A stretch of 64,000 bases of DNA. Source: Acholoe squamosa. Taxonomy: Eukaryota; Annelida; Polychaeta; Phyllodocida; Polynoidae. Each line of letters opens with the position of its first letter. Positions within the stretch are counted from its first letter, which is position 1. This document shows positions 52,627-63,741 of this stretch, piece after piece. The notes beneath the pieces are model-generated. The model saw nothing but the letters and a program-made list of their open reading frames with translations, was not told where the DNA came from and ran no database searches. The stretch covers positions 107,363,669 through 107,427,668 of the forward strand of contig OX439036.1 of the NCBI GenBank assembly GCA_949317995.1, written 5' to 3'. A program made the position numbers and the translations under genes.

Positions 52627-55600
52627 GTAAAGTAATTAATTTTTTTTTATTCTTTTTGGTTACATTTTTAGGCCATGAGAAGGCATGTTAATGTATACCC
52701 GTCCGAGCGATATCGGGAAGTTATGAGGTTTTCCATTGTTTATTATTTTTTTGATCAATCATCAGTGAGGAGTTAGGAGTTAGGGTAGAGGTGGACAAGT
52801 ACCCACCATAAAACCTTGCGTATAAGCTACACCCTGATACTTGAGGAACGGGGAAATGAATTTTGAAATAAGAGACCTCTAAAAAATGCAAAATTATTCA
52901 ATAATCCTGAAATAGCGACTAGTGGGCCAACTTGTGTTAATAGTTATAAGTGGATAAATATTTTAGGTCAGGTGTAAGGCTTATAGAACTCATATTACAG
53001 TTTACCGTCCACCGCCCGCATGCATTTAAAGGGCTGCATGAGAATATTTCATTATTCATTATCTTAAAAAAATTGTAGAATTTCTCAAAAATGTATTTGG
53101 ACATGGTTATATAATGGTAGGAATGAGCAAAGGGGGGCATATTTGGTATCAAATTAAAGCTTACAGTGCAAGGAATGTTAATAACATGGTGGCATATACA
53201 ACCTGAAGATTTCCAGGCAGTGCTACCTATATAGTAAATAATAAAAAATGAAAAAATGCCTTATTTGTTTTTAAAATGGCTCGGACGGAAAAACTGTAAC
53301 CTGAGTTCGGATGCCCTAAGTCATTTCATACATTATTTTTTTAACATGTGGAGGAATGTTTTTGGTCTTTTTAACATCATTTTACCTAGAATTAATCCAA
53401 TACGAGATGTGTGAAACTAACAAAATAACTAAAATGCGCTGATTGTTAGCTTTGTCCTAAAAGCATGTCAGATGGTTCAATATGATAGGTTATAGAATTT
53501 TAACTAGTTTGATTTCATGTATTATTATAAAAAGGTATGAAATGATACAGACTAAAGGGCTACTTAGTCACTGTCCAGAAGGTACTAGGGTAACTAACAG
53601 GTACCCCATCCAACATGGTGAATCCTACATATAGTAAAGAGAATTAAAATTGTATATTACACAGTATTTCTACTGATTTGAGTGATGCTGTTTTGATAAT
53701 ATGTGGGTATATAGCATACATAGTCATCTGCAGTAATAACTGCAAGCTGACATTCTCTAAAACAGTAGAACAGAGAGGATTTTGGCTTGTTAGTGTTAGG
53801 GTAACTTTACTGCAAGCTGACATTCTCTAGAACAGTAGAATAGAGAGGATTTTGGCTTGTTAGTGTTAGGGTAACTTTATATGTTTAGTATAATAGATAC
53901 TAGAGTAACTTGATTAGGCGTGCTTGGGTAACTGCATTATTGTAAAGGAAAAAATTAACTTAGATTTTCAATAAATGGATAGTTATGGTATATATTTGTT
54001 CTGCATTTATAAGATTGACATGCTTTGAATGATATTTGCTGTTACCAACAGCAAAATTACACCAGAAATGGCTAAACATGAGAAAAGCATTTCACCACAT
54101 GGACTACATGTAGAGTACTAGGATAACTCAAAGTGCTGTGAGGGTATTTTATGTACTAGGACAGCTAAAGATTTATTGCTAGACATGGCTGGTGGGCACT
54201 GTGGAAAGTTTGGGAACTTTAACATTTTTTAAAGACCACTGATGAAGGAATTTCTCATCCCATTGGTCGTCATGATGCCTCAATAAAGTGTTAGCATTAT
54301 GATGACCCTACGGGGTTAAAACATAAGCTCCTGGGGGGGGTTGGCATAATGCTCCAAACAAGTGCTGGTGAAACTGCTTACCATGACCTCATTGTTGCAT
54401 CATGCTGACCAATGAGCATAATAAAATAATGCATTAGCGGCTGTTAAAGGTTAATGTAGTATAATATAGTAGTTTATATATGTGGACAGATGAGGGGAAA
54501 TTGTCCTCTGAGGTTAAATATGAAATTTGAAATTGATGCCAACAGCTTTAAAATGAGGAATAACACTTGTAGATAGGCTTTCTAGTCCCGGAGATATTGC
54601 TTCACGAAAATGGAATGACATGACTATATCAATACAGCCTATGAGCTCTATAAGAATGACATGACTATATCAATACAGCCTATGAGCTCTATAATTTATT
54701 GTTTTAATAAAATCAAACATGTAATTAGCATAATTATTTAAATAATCAATTAAAAAATGGCCATCCCTTTCCATACATTCGGGCATAGCTTTGGATCTAT
54801 ATATGGTATCATTTTCCTTTTTTCAGCGTATGAATCTCCATGAATCCTTCTATCAGTTGACATTATTTTTTCCTATTTGGAACAGGATTTTAGTTGTCAT
54901 GGCAACACATTTCTCTGAAAACCCTTATTTAGGTCTGGTTTTGAATTTAAAACGTTCCGACATTATTGTTATGGCAACACATTTCTCTGAAAACCCTTAT
55001 TTAGGTCTGGTTTTGAATTTAAAACGTTCCGACATTATTTTTTCCTATTTGGAATAGGATTTTGGTTGTTATGGCAACACATTTCTCTGAAAACCCTTAT
55101 TTAGGTCTGGTTTTGAATTTAAAACGTTCCATTTGCATTCCAAATGTACAGGAAGGGCCAGGTAATAGAATATTTCTGAGAAAACCACCTATTTCTGGAT
55201 GAAAAAATACATAAAACCTATTTTTTTACTTTTTTAGCCTTTGTACCTCCTCTAGTAACCAAATCCAGTACAAAAAATCCGCAGTGAGGACCATTTCCCC
55301 TCATTTGCCCCCATATTTCCCAGTTGACATCATGTGTGTACCTCCATCCTCTATTTTTTTTTTTTTTTTAAACCAAAAAACTCTTATATTCCTATACCAA
55401 ACCTATGTTTAGGTGGTTCTAATTTATCTTTTAGTTAAGGAAAGACCCCATATAACATGTCATTAAATATTTCTATTTTGATATGTCCTTGTCACCAAGG
55501 GTTATGTTACATGTCAATTATAAGATAAGACCATATCTCATATCACTAGTTTTCACTCCTACAGGTCCTTGTGACTAACCCCATGCCACATGTCAAATTT

Positions 55601-56502
55601 AAGAAAAAGTCAAAACATCCCTGAGGGTTTTAGGATCTAAGTCCAATACAATGTTCACAGTTTAAAGACGGATAAAATAGAAAACAGGTGACCACACCAG
55701 TAGGTCCTTAGAATATAATAACTATATCTTTCTCAGTTATGATGAAGTTGGAAATGAACACCGCATATTTCGAAATTATATTAAAGTGACTGTGAATACT
55801 TATCACAATAATTCAAATTACGACGATTCAATATGGTTGTATGGATCTGATAAGACAGTTATATATAGTAAGTATATTTTATTTTATTTTATATTTAAGG
55901 CGGAGCAGGAGGAGGTTAGGGCTAGATGTCCAAAGGCGCTGACCTATATACGAGCAACGCTGCAGAGCAGGTACTGGAAAAAAGTAAACGCTGAAGTGAG
56001 TTATCCTTTTTTTATATACTTTTTTAACATACTGACATTATACGTAGCAATTTATGATATATGTACTTGCTGTAGAGACTTCACATGCTTGTATTGAGAT
56101 AAAATGTTTTTTATTTCTTTTAACGTTTTGCATTGAATGTTTAATACTTAATTTATAATTCCTAGTGATCAGAGGGTTTAAAATTCTTTTTTCTTCATAC
56201 TTCTAGATTTGTGTTTTAAAAAAAATTTACATGCTTAACTCTAATTAAACCTAATATTTACAATTTAATTGCAGAAAAAACTTGAGTTGTTGACAAAAAG
56301 ACTGGCTGAGAACGAGGGGGCCAGTCCTGATGACTTTGACCTGGAGGGGGTGACGGAGGAGATAGAACGGGTTCAAACCTACATCGACCACAAAACAACA
56401 GAAATCATTTACTGGAAAGATTTAATGTCAAATTTTTTCTCTTCTCATTTTTGTTGGAAAGGAGAAAAGTGTTTTCCTTGTGAGGGTTTATATGATAAAT
56501 AA
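52279..56502 (+). CDS. novel-family gene B: Q/P-rich protein with HxCx5Cx2C tail, three exons
   Basis: Paralog of gene A in divergent orientation; family not recognised. Exons 52279-52626, 55900-55995 and 56275-56502 join in phase 0 with GT-AG borders into 223 residues. Order: acidic Q/P/S-rich N-terminus with an internal duplication of about 37 residues (QTLPVQLPLDFP and QTLPVQLPPDLP), the conserved basic exon with RCPKALTYIRATLQSRYWKK, then a charged helical exon (KKLELLTKRL; TEEIERVQTYIDHKTTE) ending YWKDLMSNFFSSHFCW and KCFPCEGLYDK. It lacks the SSNP repeat of gene A. Intron 1 is long (3.3 kb; 2.8 kb in A) and intron 2 short (279 bp; 267 bp in A). No membrane segment or signal peptide. 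Function unknown. Confidence 0.75.
52986..53308. mobile_element. MITE, TIR GAACTCATATTACAGTTTAC, uninterrupted copy
   Basis: 323 bp in intron 1 of gene B, same orientation as the copy at 47504. It shares the atgtatttggacatggt and gttaataacatggtggcata segments. Confidence 0.8.
54231..54456. mobile_element. GCATGATGCAT palindrome element
   Basis: Ends aaagaccactgatgaagg and gcattagcggctgttaaagg. The two hairpins are partly decayed. It lies in the first intron of the + strand novel gene. Confidence 0.55.
54481..55313. mobile_element. element with TIR GGACAGATGAGGGGAAA, internal repeats
   Basis: Ends tgtggacagatgaggggaaa and tttcccctcatttgccccca. The core has a roughly 72-100-bp unit (atggcaacacatttctctga and tttgaatttaaaacgttcc) three times in tandem at about 54895-55132. 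An 88-residue open frame here is a by-product of those repeats. Confidence 0.6.
55450..55640. repeat. diverged minisatellite, inverted fourth array
   Basis: Units of tgtccttgtcaccaagggtt type with acatgtcaattataag, the inverse of the three arrays above. In intron 1 of gene B. Confidence 0.5.
55900..55995 (+). CDS. novel gene B exon 2
   Basis: 32 codons, AEQEEVRARCPKALTYIR through WKKVNAE. Acceptor tatttaag, donor gtgagt, phase 0. The match to gene A exon 2 covers nearly its full length. Confidence 0.82.
56275..56502 (+). CDS. novel gene B exon 3 (helical, cysteine tail)
   Basis: 75 codons plus TAA, acceptor taattgcag. The TAA overlaps an AATAAA hexamer (56498-56503), so poly(A) addition may follow very closely or another signal is used. 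Confidence 0.82.
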   Translation, partial: KKLELLTKRLAENEGASPDDFDLEGVTEEIERVQTYIDHKTTEIIYWKDLMSNFFSSHFCWKGEKCFPCEGLYDK

Positions 56503-57594
56503 AAAAAACGTTTTCCCCCTGTATGTTGAGGGTAAAACACCACTCAGGAAACAGGTACTGTTCTTTAGTACATGAGGTAAAATACAATTATGGTACATAT
56601 TGTGTCAGAGTATAATATTATTACATAGGGTAAAACCTATTAGGCAGTGTTGCATGTAGAATGACTAACTCAGTACTACTTAAAGGTGCTCGGGGTAAAC
56701 CTCTAACCAAAGGATCTTATTCATAGGGTGAAACCTGTTCAAATAGCACAGAGTAGATGGACATCTGTGACAGCTTTATGGTACATCAATATTTTTGTAT
56801 TAGACTCCGATCTATCCATTTTGAGTGTGTAAAGTCTTATATCATTATACCATTACATTTTCTTACTGTGTTTTTCTGGTCTTTTTCTAACGATTTCTGA
56901 CCGGTTAGATATTTGATCTGTTCATTATAACTTGGTATAGATGATGCTACGAAAGTTTCTTTTTAAAGTATGAGCATTGTGCTAGGAATTTCATAGTTTT
57001 TATATGAAATACATTCATACATACATCACAATATTAAGCTGTAAGATGATCCTATTTTCTCAGTAATAAAACTATCATAAACACATATGTGACAGCAATT
57101 TGATTTTTTTATTAACACTTTATCTACTTCCTTAGTAGCCTAAAAGTCTATAGTATTATGCTCAGCGTTATATACGACAGGGTTTACTGCCTCTCAACCA
57201 TGCTAAACATAGCTTTTTGAATTTTATAACTACAATTTTAATTTCTTTGCTCGGCATACCTTTGTTGAAAATGTGTACTGAGCATATTCTCTTTAATATC
57301 GGTATAACTAAATTGCTCAACCGTGTAACAATATTATAGGGTATCAGGAATGCTCTGTTCTGCTGAGGCTATTTGCTACATTGAAATGAAAATATGTTAA
57401 AATCTCCCGCCCTCTACATGGTGCTACAGTACCAAGCACCTGCTGCTTAATACGTCCGGCAAAAGGGTTGGTAGAAGTGGGTAAAATTCCTCCAGAATGT
57501 TTACAACACAATCCATCCCTTTCATGTTATCATAATAATTAGTGACAAAAAATTCTGTTATGACTTGTGATATATATATATATATATATATATA
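56503..57594. other. downstream of gene B, nothing recognised
   Basis: AT-rich sequence without open frames of note or repeat termini, ending in a TA microsatellite (57570-57594). Confidence 0.5.
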
Positions 57595-58105
57595 CCCAGT
57601 GGGCACAGAACGTTGCATCAACGTTGACAACCCGCTGATATTGTGTTGATGATGTTGATCAACCTGTCTTCAACACCTTTTCAATGATTCTATTTCAATG
57701 TTGTCAACCAACACCATTTCAACACCCAATCAACAGTTGACATATCAATGTTGAAATATTGTTTTCAATTCAATGTTGACTCAACATTGATTTGCCAATG
57801 TTGAATCAACAATATTGATTTCAATGTTGATTCAATGTTGATTCAACATTGACACGTTAACAAAGAATGCCCTGACAAATATCAACATTGTTTCAACATC
57901 ATATCAATGTTGTGTCAACATTGAATCAACATATAAATACAAACATTGAATCAGCACTGATGGTTAGATGTTGAATCACAGTTAATTTTAATTATGTTGT
58001 GTTAACCTTTAAACTCAACTATATTTCAACCCTATATCAACAGTTGATAAGCAAACATTGCAAACTTTGTTTCAACGCTGAATCAATGTTGATGTGCCCA
58101 GTGGG
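57595..58105. mobile_element. palindrome-rich element, ends CCCAGTGGG, TATA flanks
   Basis: 511 bp from cccagtgggcacagaacgtt to gatgtgcccagtggg, flanked by TATA. The interior is packed with 10-bp palindromes of TCAAYRTTGA type (tcaacgttga, tcaatgttga, tcaacattga) and near variants, several dozen in all. No coding capacity. Confidence 0.75.
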
Positions 58106-58150
58106 TATATATAAAGGCTTGAAAGGAAATATGTAGTTGTGTAATTTTTG

Positions 58151-58898
58151 CATCACCGTACGTAGGTACACTGTATTAGATATGACAGCAGGGAAAATAC
58201 TCATTTGGAATAGATAAATATCTCAATTTAAAAGATCTAATAGGAGGAAAATAGAGTTAATAAAAAAATCTTCCAGCATATGCATGCCGATGATTTATAA
58301 GACTCATAATTATGTGGTGTACCTACTGACATCACCCTACATAGGTACGCTAAAGCTATTATAAGAAAAAGGCTCTTAATATTTAATGAAAGATTTTCTC
58401 GCCCAAAATTATACATCGTTGAGTAATATATGTGCAAATTATTAGACATGAAGGATGCTTTCCCTACAAATTATATAGCAAATCTATGAAAACATCATCG
58501 TACGTAGGTACATCGCCATGGATTGGTTTCAGGCTAAAAATTGATATAAAAATCATCATGATGATTGTGCAATGTTTTTTTAATATAGCCAAATGACCAT
58601 TCAATCAAATTGTGCAGGAAAACAAATTACTTTCCTAATGCATTTTACTCATAACAAGCAAAATCTATAGTCCATCACCGTACATAGGTACATGGTCATG
58701 GGTAGGTCCCTCACCAGAGTGGCTATAATCAAAGTTAACCCATCTTCAATTATGATCAATAGAATAGAAAGATATCACATTTCAACTATTAGTCAGGCTA
58801 TATTAACTGATAATAGTTAATATCATGCTAATTATTTTATACTAAAGCCAAGTATTTAGTCTGCTCATGCCTAGGATGCATCACCGTACGTAGGTCCA
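58151..58898 (+). repeat. five conserved 20-bp boxes CATCACCGTACGTAGGTAC, near-nucleosomal spacing
   Basis: Boxes begin at 58151, 58330, 58493, 58673 and 58879 (spacing 179, 163, 180, 206 bp). Each reads catcaccgtacgtaggtac with at most a few changes, while the sequence between boxes shows no clear similarity. Confidence 0.8.
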
Positions 58899-59449
58899 CT
58901 TCAAAACACATAAGAAATGTTATAGAATCTTCAATTTACATGATTAGTGTTCCCATTTTTTTAGGAATCTGTATTGCCCAATAACTTTTAGCAAAGAGAA
59001 AATTGAAATGATACAAAAAGGTCACGATTTTTCCCTTCTCAGGCAGTGTTATCCATTTTCATGAGAATTAACCATGTGCATCCTTAGTAATGGTTAAACA
59101 TGGCTGGCCAAGCATGCATGTGAGCATGCATGGGTATGGTCAGGGTAGGTTGGGGTTATCTGAGGACAAATTTTCATGCAACAGGTAGTTCATAAGCGTT
59201 TTAGCATTGAAATTCCCATAGGCGACCTACCCCTATAGGACCTTATAGCTACTACTGACCTATAATCTGTTATATCCTTTCGTTGTCTTTAAAATGTATT
59301 CTACCTTCGAAATAAGTAATTCTAGTTTTTAATAGTTCATAATTAATTTTTGTGATCATTTTTTTCCAAATCTTTTATCTGAAATTCAAATAATTTACTT
59401 TCACAAACTTAGGTTATCCTCTCTTAACTCGTAAATAGAGCAAAATGTA

Positions 59450-59830
59450 ATATTCGGACAATATCTTTATCCTTTGTGGTTGTTTTTTGTCAACAACCCA
59501 AACATTAGGACATCTTAAATATTGGTCACTTATTGTGATTATTATGTCAAAAAACCACAACTTAGATATGGATCCCTTGTTGTGATTATTTTTGTTATGG
59601 ATCCCTTGTTGTGATTATTTTTGTCAACAAATCACAACCAACACAAATGCAACATTAGGACATTTTAGATATATGAGTCCCTTGTTGTGATTATTTCTGT
59701 TGACAAACCAAACAATCAAAATAATTTGATATTAGTCCCTTTGTTGTAATTATTTTGTAGACAAACCACAACTAACACATATGTAATATCAGGACAACTT
59801 AAATATTAGTCCCTTCTAAATCCAACTCTT
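59450..59830. repeat. diverged tandem repeat with cccttgttgtgattattttt
   Basis: Four to five imperfect units of about 40-115 bp, also carrying gacaaaccacaactaacaca and aggacatcttaaatatt segments. Confidence 0.6.
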
Positions 59831-59859
59831 TGTTTAGTCTAAAAAAGATTTCTGAGAGT

Positions 59860-60960
59860 TCTAAATTCAGAATAACTCAGAATAGGTCACAGTCAAGTTT
59901 CTAAAGCTAACAGAAAACTTTAAACAATTGAAACTTTCATAAAGTTATAAGAAAGCTATTCTAAGACCACTAAATCCCAACTGACACAACAATTTTCAGT
60001 AATATTGAAAGCCTACCTAGCCTAAACTGATATAAATATCAAAATCTGACTGAGTACTTACCCTTAGAGACTATCACACTATTAAATCCAAAATAACGCA
60101 ATATCCAATAAAAATGTTTCCATAGGCAGAGCCTTTTCTACAAAGGTGGGAGAAATGTTTTCTGAGACCAATAAAGCTTAAGAAACTTAAACAATAAATA
60201 CCTATCCTAAGTTAACAAAAATGTTTGACTGAGTATTTACTTTTAGAAACTCTCAAACTAGTAAATAAAACTGGCAAGATGCTATGAAAGCCTACCTAGC
60301 CTAAAATGATATAAATATTAAAGTCTGAATGAGTATTAGTTCTTAGAGACTCTCACTATTAAATCCAAAATAACACAATATCCAATGAAAATGTTTCTGC
60401 AGGCAGAGCCTTTTTTTACAAAGGTGAGAGAAAAGTTTTCTGAGACCATTGATGTCAAAGAAACTCAAGCAATAAATACCTAGCCTAAGCTGACAGAAAT
60501 GTCCAACTGAGAATTTACTCTCAGACTAGTAAATTCAAAATAATGCAATATGTTATGAAAACCTCTCTAAAGTCAGGGGGAAACTGATAGCTCATCACAG
60601 CAATTGCAGGTGGGACCATAACCAATCTGTCCCTTTGCACCAGCATTATGTTTTGTGTTGGTTATGCTAGGAATCGAACCCAGTTACCTTCAAGGGCTGT
60701 GATTGGCTGTCAAAATTCGATGTGCAGAAATCTTTCTGAAGCTAGGACAAATCAATTTTAAAAGTATAGAAACTTCAATGAACGCATGAAAATTCTTTTC
60801 TGAAACTGCTGAATTAAAACTAACACAGCAAAATTTATTTCCATACAAACCATCCCTAGCCTCAGCTTGAGAAAATAGCTAAGTCTAACGCTGTATTTGT
60901 TCTCAGAGAGTTTTTAATTCAGAATAACCAAGAAACTCTCAGACGTGTAAATTCAAAGCC
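59860..60960. repeat. old tandem repeat, about 280-bp period
   Basis: gaaagcctacctagcctaaa recurs at 60006 and 60286, with acaatatccaatraaaatgt and gagtacttacccttagagac in each unit. Strongly diverged. Related sequence resumes at 63225-63740 on the far side of the 180-bp satellite. Confidence 0.65.
60670..60681 (-). other. pol III B-box-like motif, tRNA-derived fragment
   Basis: On - it reads gggttcgattcc, a perfect tRNA T-loop/B-box consensus, but I find no A box or cloverleaf around it. Possibly a SINE fragment. Confidence 0.3.
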
Positions 60961-63098
60961 AAAGCAGAGGATAAACGAGAGTTTTACCTGTTCTGCCTTC
61001 AACCAAAAATAGCCATAGGCTGGCTTCAGCCAATCTGCTCAGCACAGTACAGGGGCTACCTCTGGTAGCCCAAGCAGTGCACTGTCCAGAATAGTCTACC
61101 TCCTCCAGTACAGTGGCGTATCACCATGAAAGCCAAAGCAGTGGAGAAACTAGAGAGTTAGTTTTACCTGTTCCGCCTTCGACCAAAATAGCCATGGGCT
61201 GGCTACAGCCAATCTGCTCAGCACAGTACAGGGGCGTACCTCTGGTAGCCCAAGCAGTGCACTGTCCAGAATAGTCTACCTCCTCCAGTACAGTGGCGTA
61301 TCACCATGAAAGCCAAAGCAGTGGAGAAACTAGAGAGTTAGTTTTACTTGTTCCGCCTTCAACCAAAATAGCCATGGGCTGGCTACAGCCAATCTGCTCA
61401 GCACAGTACAGGGGCGTACCTCTGGTAGCCCAAGCAGTGCACTGTCCAGAATAGTCTACCTCCTCCAGTACAGTGGCGTATCACCATGAAAGCCAAAGCA
61501 GTGGAGAAACTAGAGAGTTAGTTTTACTTGTTCTGCCTTCAACCAAAATAGCCATGGGCAGGCTACAGCCAATCTGCTCAGCACAGTACAGGGGCGTACC
61601 TCTGGTAGCCCAAGCAGTGCACTGTCCAGAATAGTCTACCTCCTCCAGTACAGTGGCGTATCACCATGAAAGCCAAAGCAGTGGAGAAACTAGAGAGTTA
61701 GTTTTACTTGTTCTGCCTTCAACCAAAATAGCCATGGGCAGGCTACAGCCAATCTGCTCAGCACAGTACAGGGGCGTACCTCTGGTAGCCCAAGCAGTGC
61801 ACTGTCCAGAATAGTCTACCTCCTCCAGTACAGTGGCGTATCACCATGAAAGCCAAAGCAGTGGAGAAACTAGAGAGTTAGTTTTACTTGTTCCGCCTTC
61901 AACCAAAATAGCCATGGGCTGGCTACAGCCAATCTGCTCAGCACAGTACAGGGGCGTACCTCTGGTAGCCCAAGCAGTGCACTGTCCAGAATAGTCTACC
62001 TCCTCCAGTACAGTGGCGTATCACCATGAAAGCCAAAGCAGTGGAGAAACTAGAGAGTTAGTTTTACTTGTTCCGCCTTCAACCAAAATAGCCATGGGCT
62101 GGCTACAGCCAATCTGCTCAGCACAGTACAGGGGCGTACCTCTGGTAGCCCAAGCAGTGCACTGTCCAGAATAGTCTACCTCCTCCAGTACAGTGGCGTA
62201 TCACCATGAAAGCCAAAGCAGTGGAGAAACTAGAGAGTTAGTTTTACTTGTTCCGCCTTCGACCAAAATAGCCATAGGCTGGCTACAGCCAATCTGCTCA
62301 GCACAGTACAGGGGCGTACCTCTGGTAGCCCAAGCAGTGCACTGTCCAGAATAGTCTACCTCCTCCAGTACAGTGGCGTATCACCATGAAAGCCAAAGCA
62401 GTGGAGAAACTAGAGAGTTAGTTTTACTTGTTCCGCCTTCGACCAAAATAGCCATAGGCTGGCTACAGCCAATCTGCTCAGCACAGTACAGGGGCGTACC
62501 TCTGGTAGCCCAAGCAGTGCACTGTCCAGAATAGTCTACCTCCTCCAGTACAGTGGCGTATCACCATGAAAGCCAAAGCAGTGGAGAAACTAGAGAGTTA
62601 GTTTTACTTGTTCCGCCTTCGACCAAAATAGCCATAGGCTGGCTACAGCCAATCTGCTCAGCACAGTACAGGGGCGTACCTCTGGTAGCCCAAGCAGTGC
62701 ACTGTCCAGAATAGTCTACCTCCTCCAGTACAGTGGCGTATCACCATGAAAGCCAAAGCAGTGGAGAAACTAGAGAGTTAGTTTTACCTGTTCCGCCTTC
62801 GACCAAAATAGCCATAGGCTGGCTACAGCCAATCTGCTCAGCACAGTACAGGGGCGTACCTCTGGTAGCCCAAGCAGTGCACTGTCCAGAATAGTCTACC
62901 TCCTCCAGTACAGTGGCGTATCACCATGAAAGCCAAAGCAGTGGAGAAACTAGAGAGTTAGTTTTACCTGTTCTGCCTTCAACCAAAATAGCCATGAGTG
63001 GCTACAGTCCATCTGCTCAGCACAGTACAGGAGGGTACCTCTGGTAGCCCAAGCAAAGCACTTTCCAGAAAAGTGACTTCAGCTTCAATGGCGTTATC
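60955..63098. repeat. 180-bp satellite array, about 12 units
   Basis: Head-to-tail units of exactly 180 bp with ccaatctgctcagcacagta and tctacctcctccagtacagt. Interior units differ at only a few positions (ttccgcc/ttctgcc; ctggct/caggct), while the first and last are clearly diverged. Confidence 0.95.
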
Positions 63099-63224
63099 CT
63101 GCTGACAAAAGATTTTATGTATTATCACACAATGCTTTGATTCATTATTATACACTATTCCTGTTTTAATCCAATCCCTCAATGACTAATCATATCAAAC
63201 TCATAAGCTATTCAACTTTCCCAT

Positions 63225-63741
63225 ATTTCAGAGCCTCCCAGCCTCAGCTAGGAAAAACATTTAATTGCAACTCTGTATTCAATCTTAGAAACATTTTTGA
63301 AAGTTCTAAATTCAAAATAACTTAGTTGAGACCTTTGCTTCAGAAGGCCTTTCTTAGACTGCTAAATCCTAAACTAACACAACAATATTCAATAATATTA
63401 AGAGCCAACCTAGTCTAAGCTTATAGATGTAACAAAGTCCCGCTGAGTACTTACCCTTAGAAACTTTGACATGATAGCACAGTATCCAATGAACACCTTT
63501 CTATACTCAGAGGCATTTCTGTAAATGTGGCAGAAACCTAGCCTATGCTGAGAAAAATGCCCAATTGAGCATTTAGTATCGGAAACTTTCAAACTGTTAA
63601 ATTCAAAGTAGCAAACATTTTCTGAAACTATCAAATCTGAAGAAAGTCATACAATAAATATCCAGCCTAAGCTTACAAAAATGCTCTACTGATTATTTAC
63701 TCTCAAAACCTCTCAGGGCACTTAAATTAAAATAAAACAAT
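63225..63741. repeat. old tandem repeat, second block
   Basis: Same diverged family as 59860-60960 (cctagcctatgctgagaaaa; gagtacttacccttagaaac), separating two blocks of the 180-bp satellite. Confidence 0.6.

Noticed and set aside
54791-55057. 88-residue frame with duplicated VMATHFSENPYLG
   Set aside because: Arises from three tandem units inside an inverted-repeat element; no splice or homology support.
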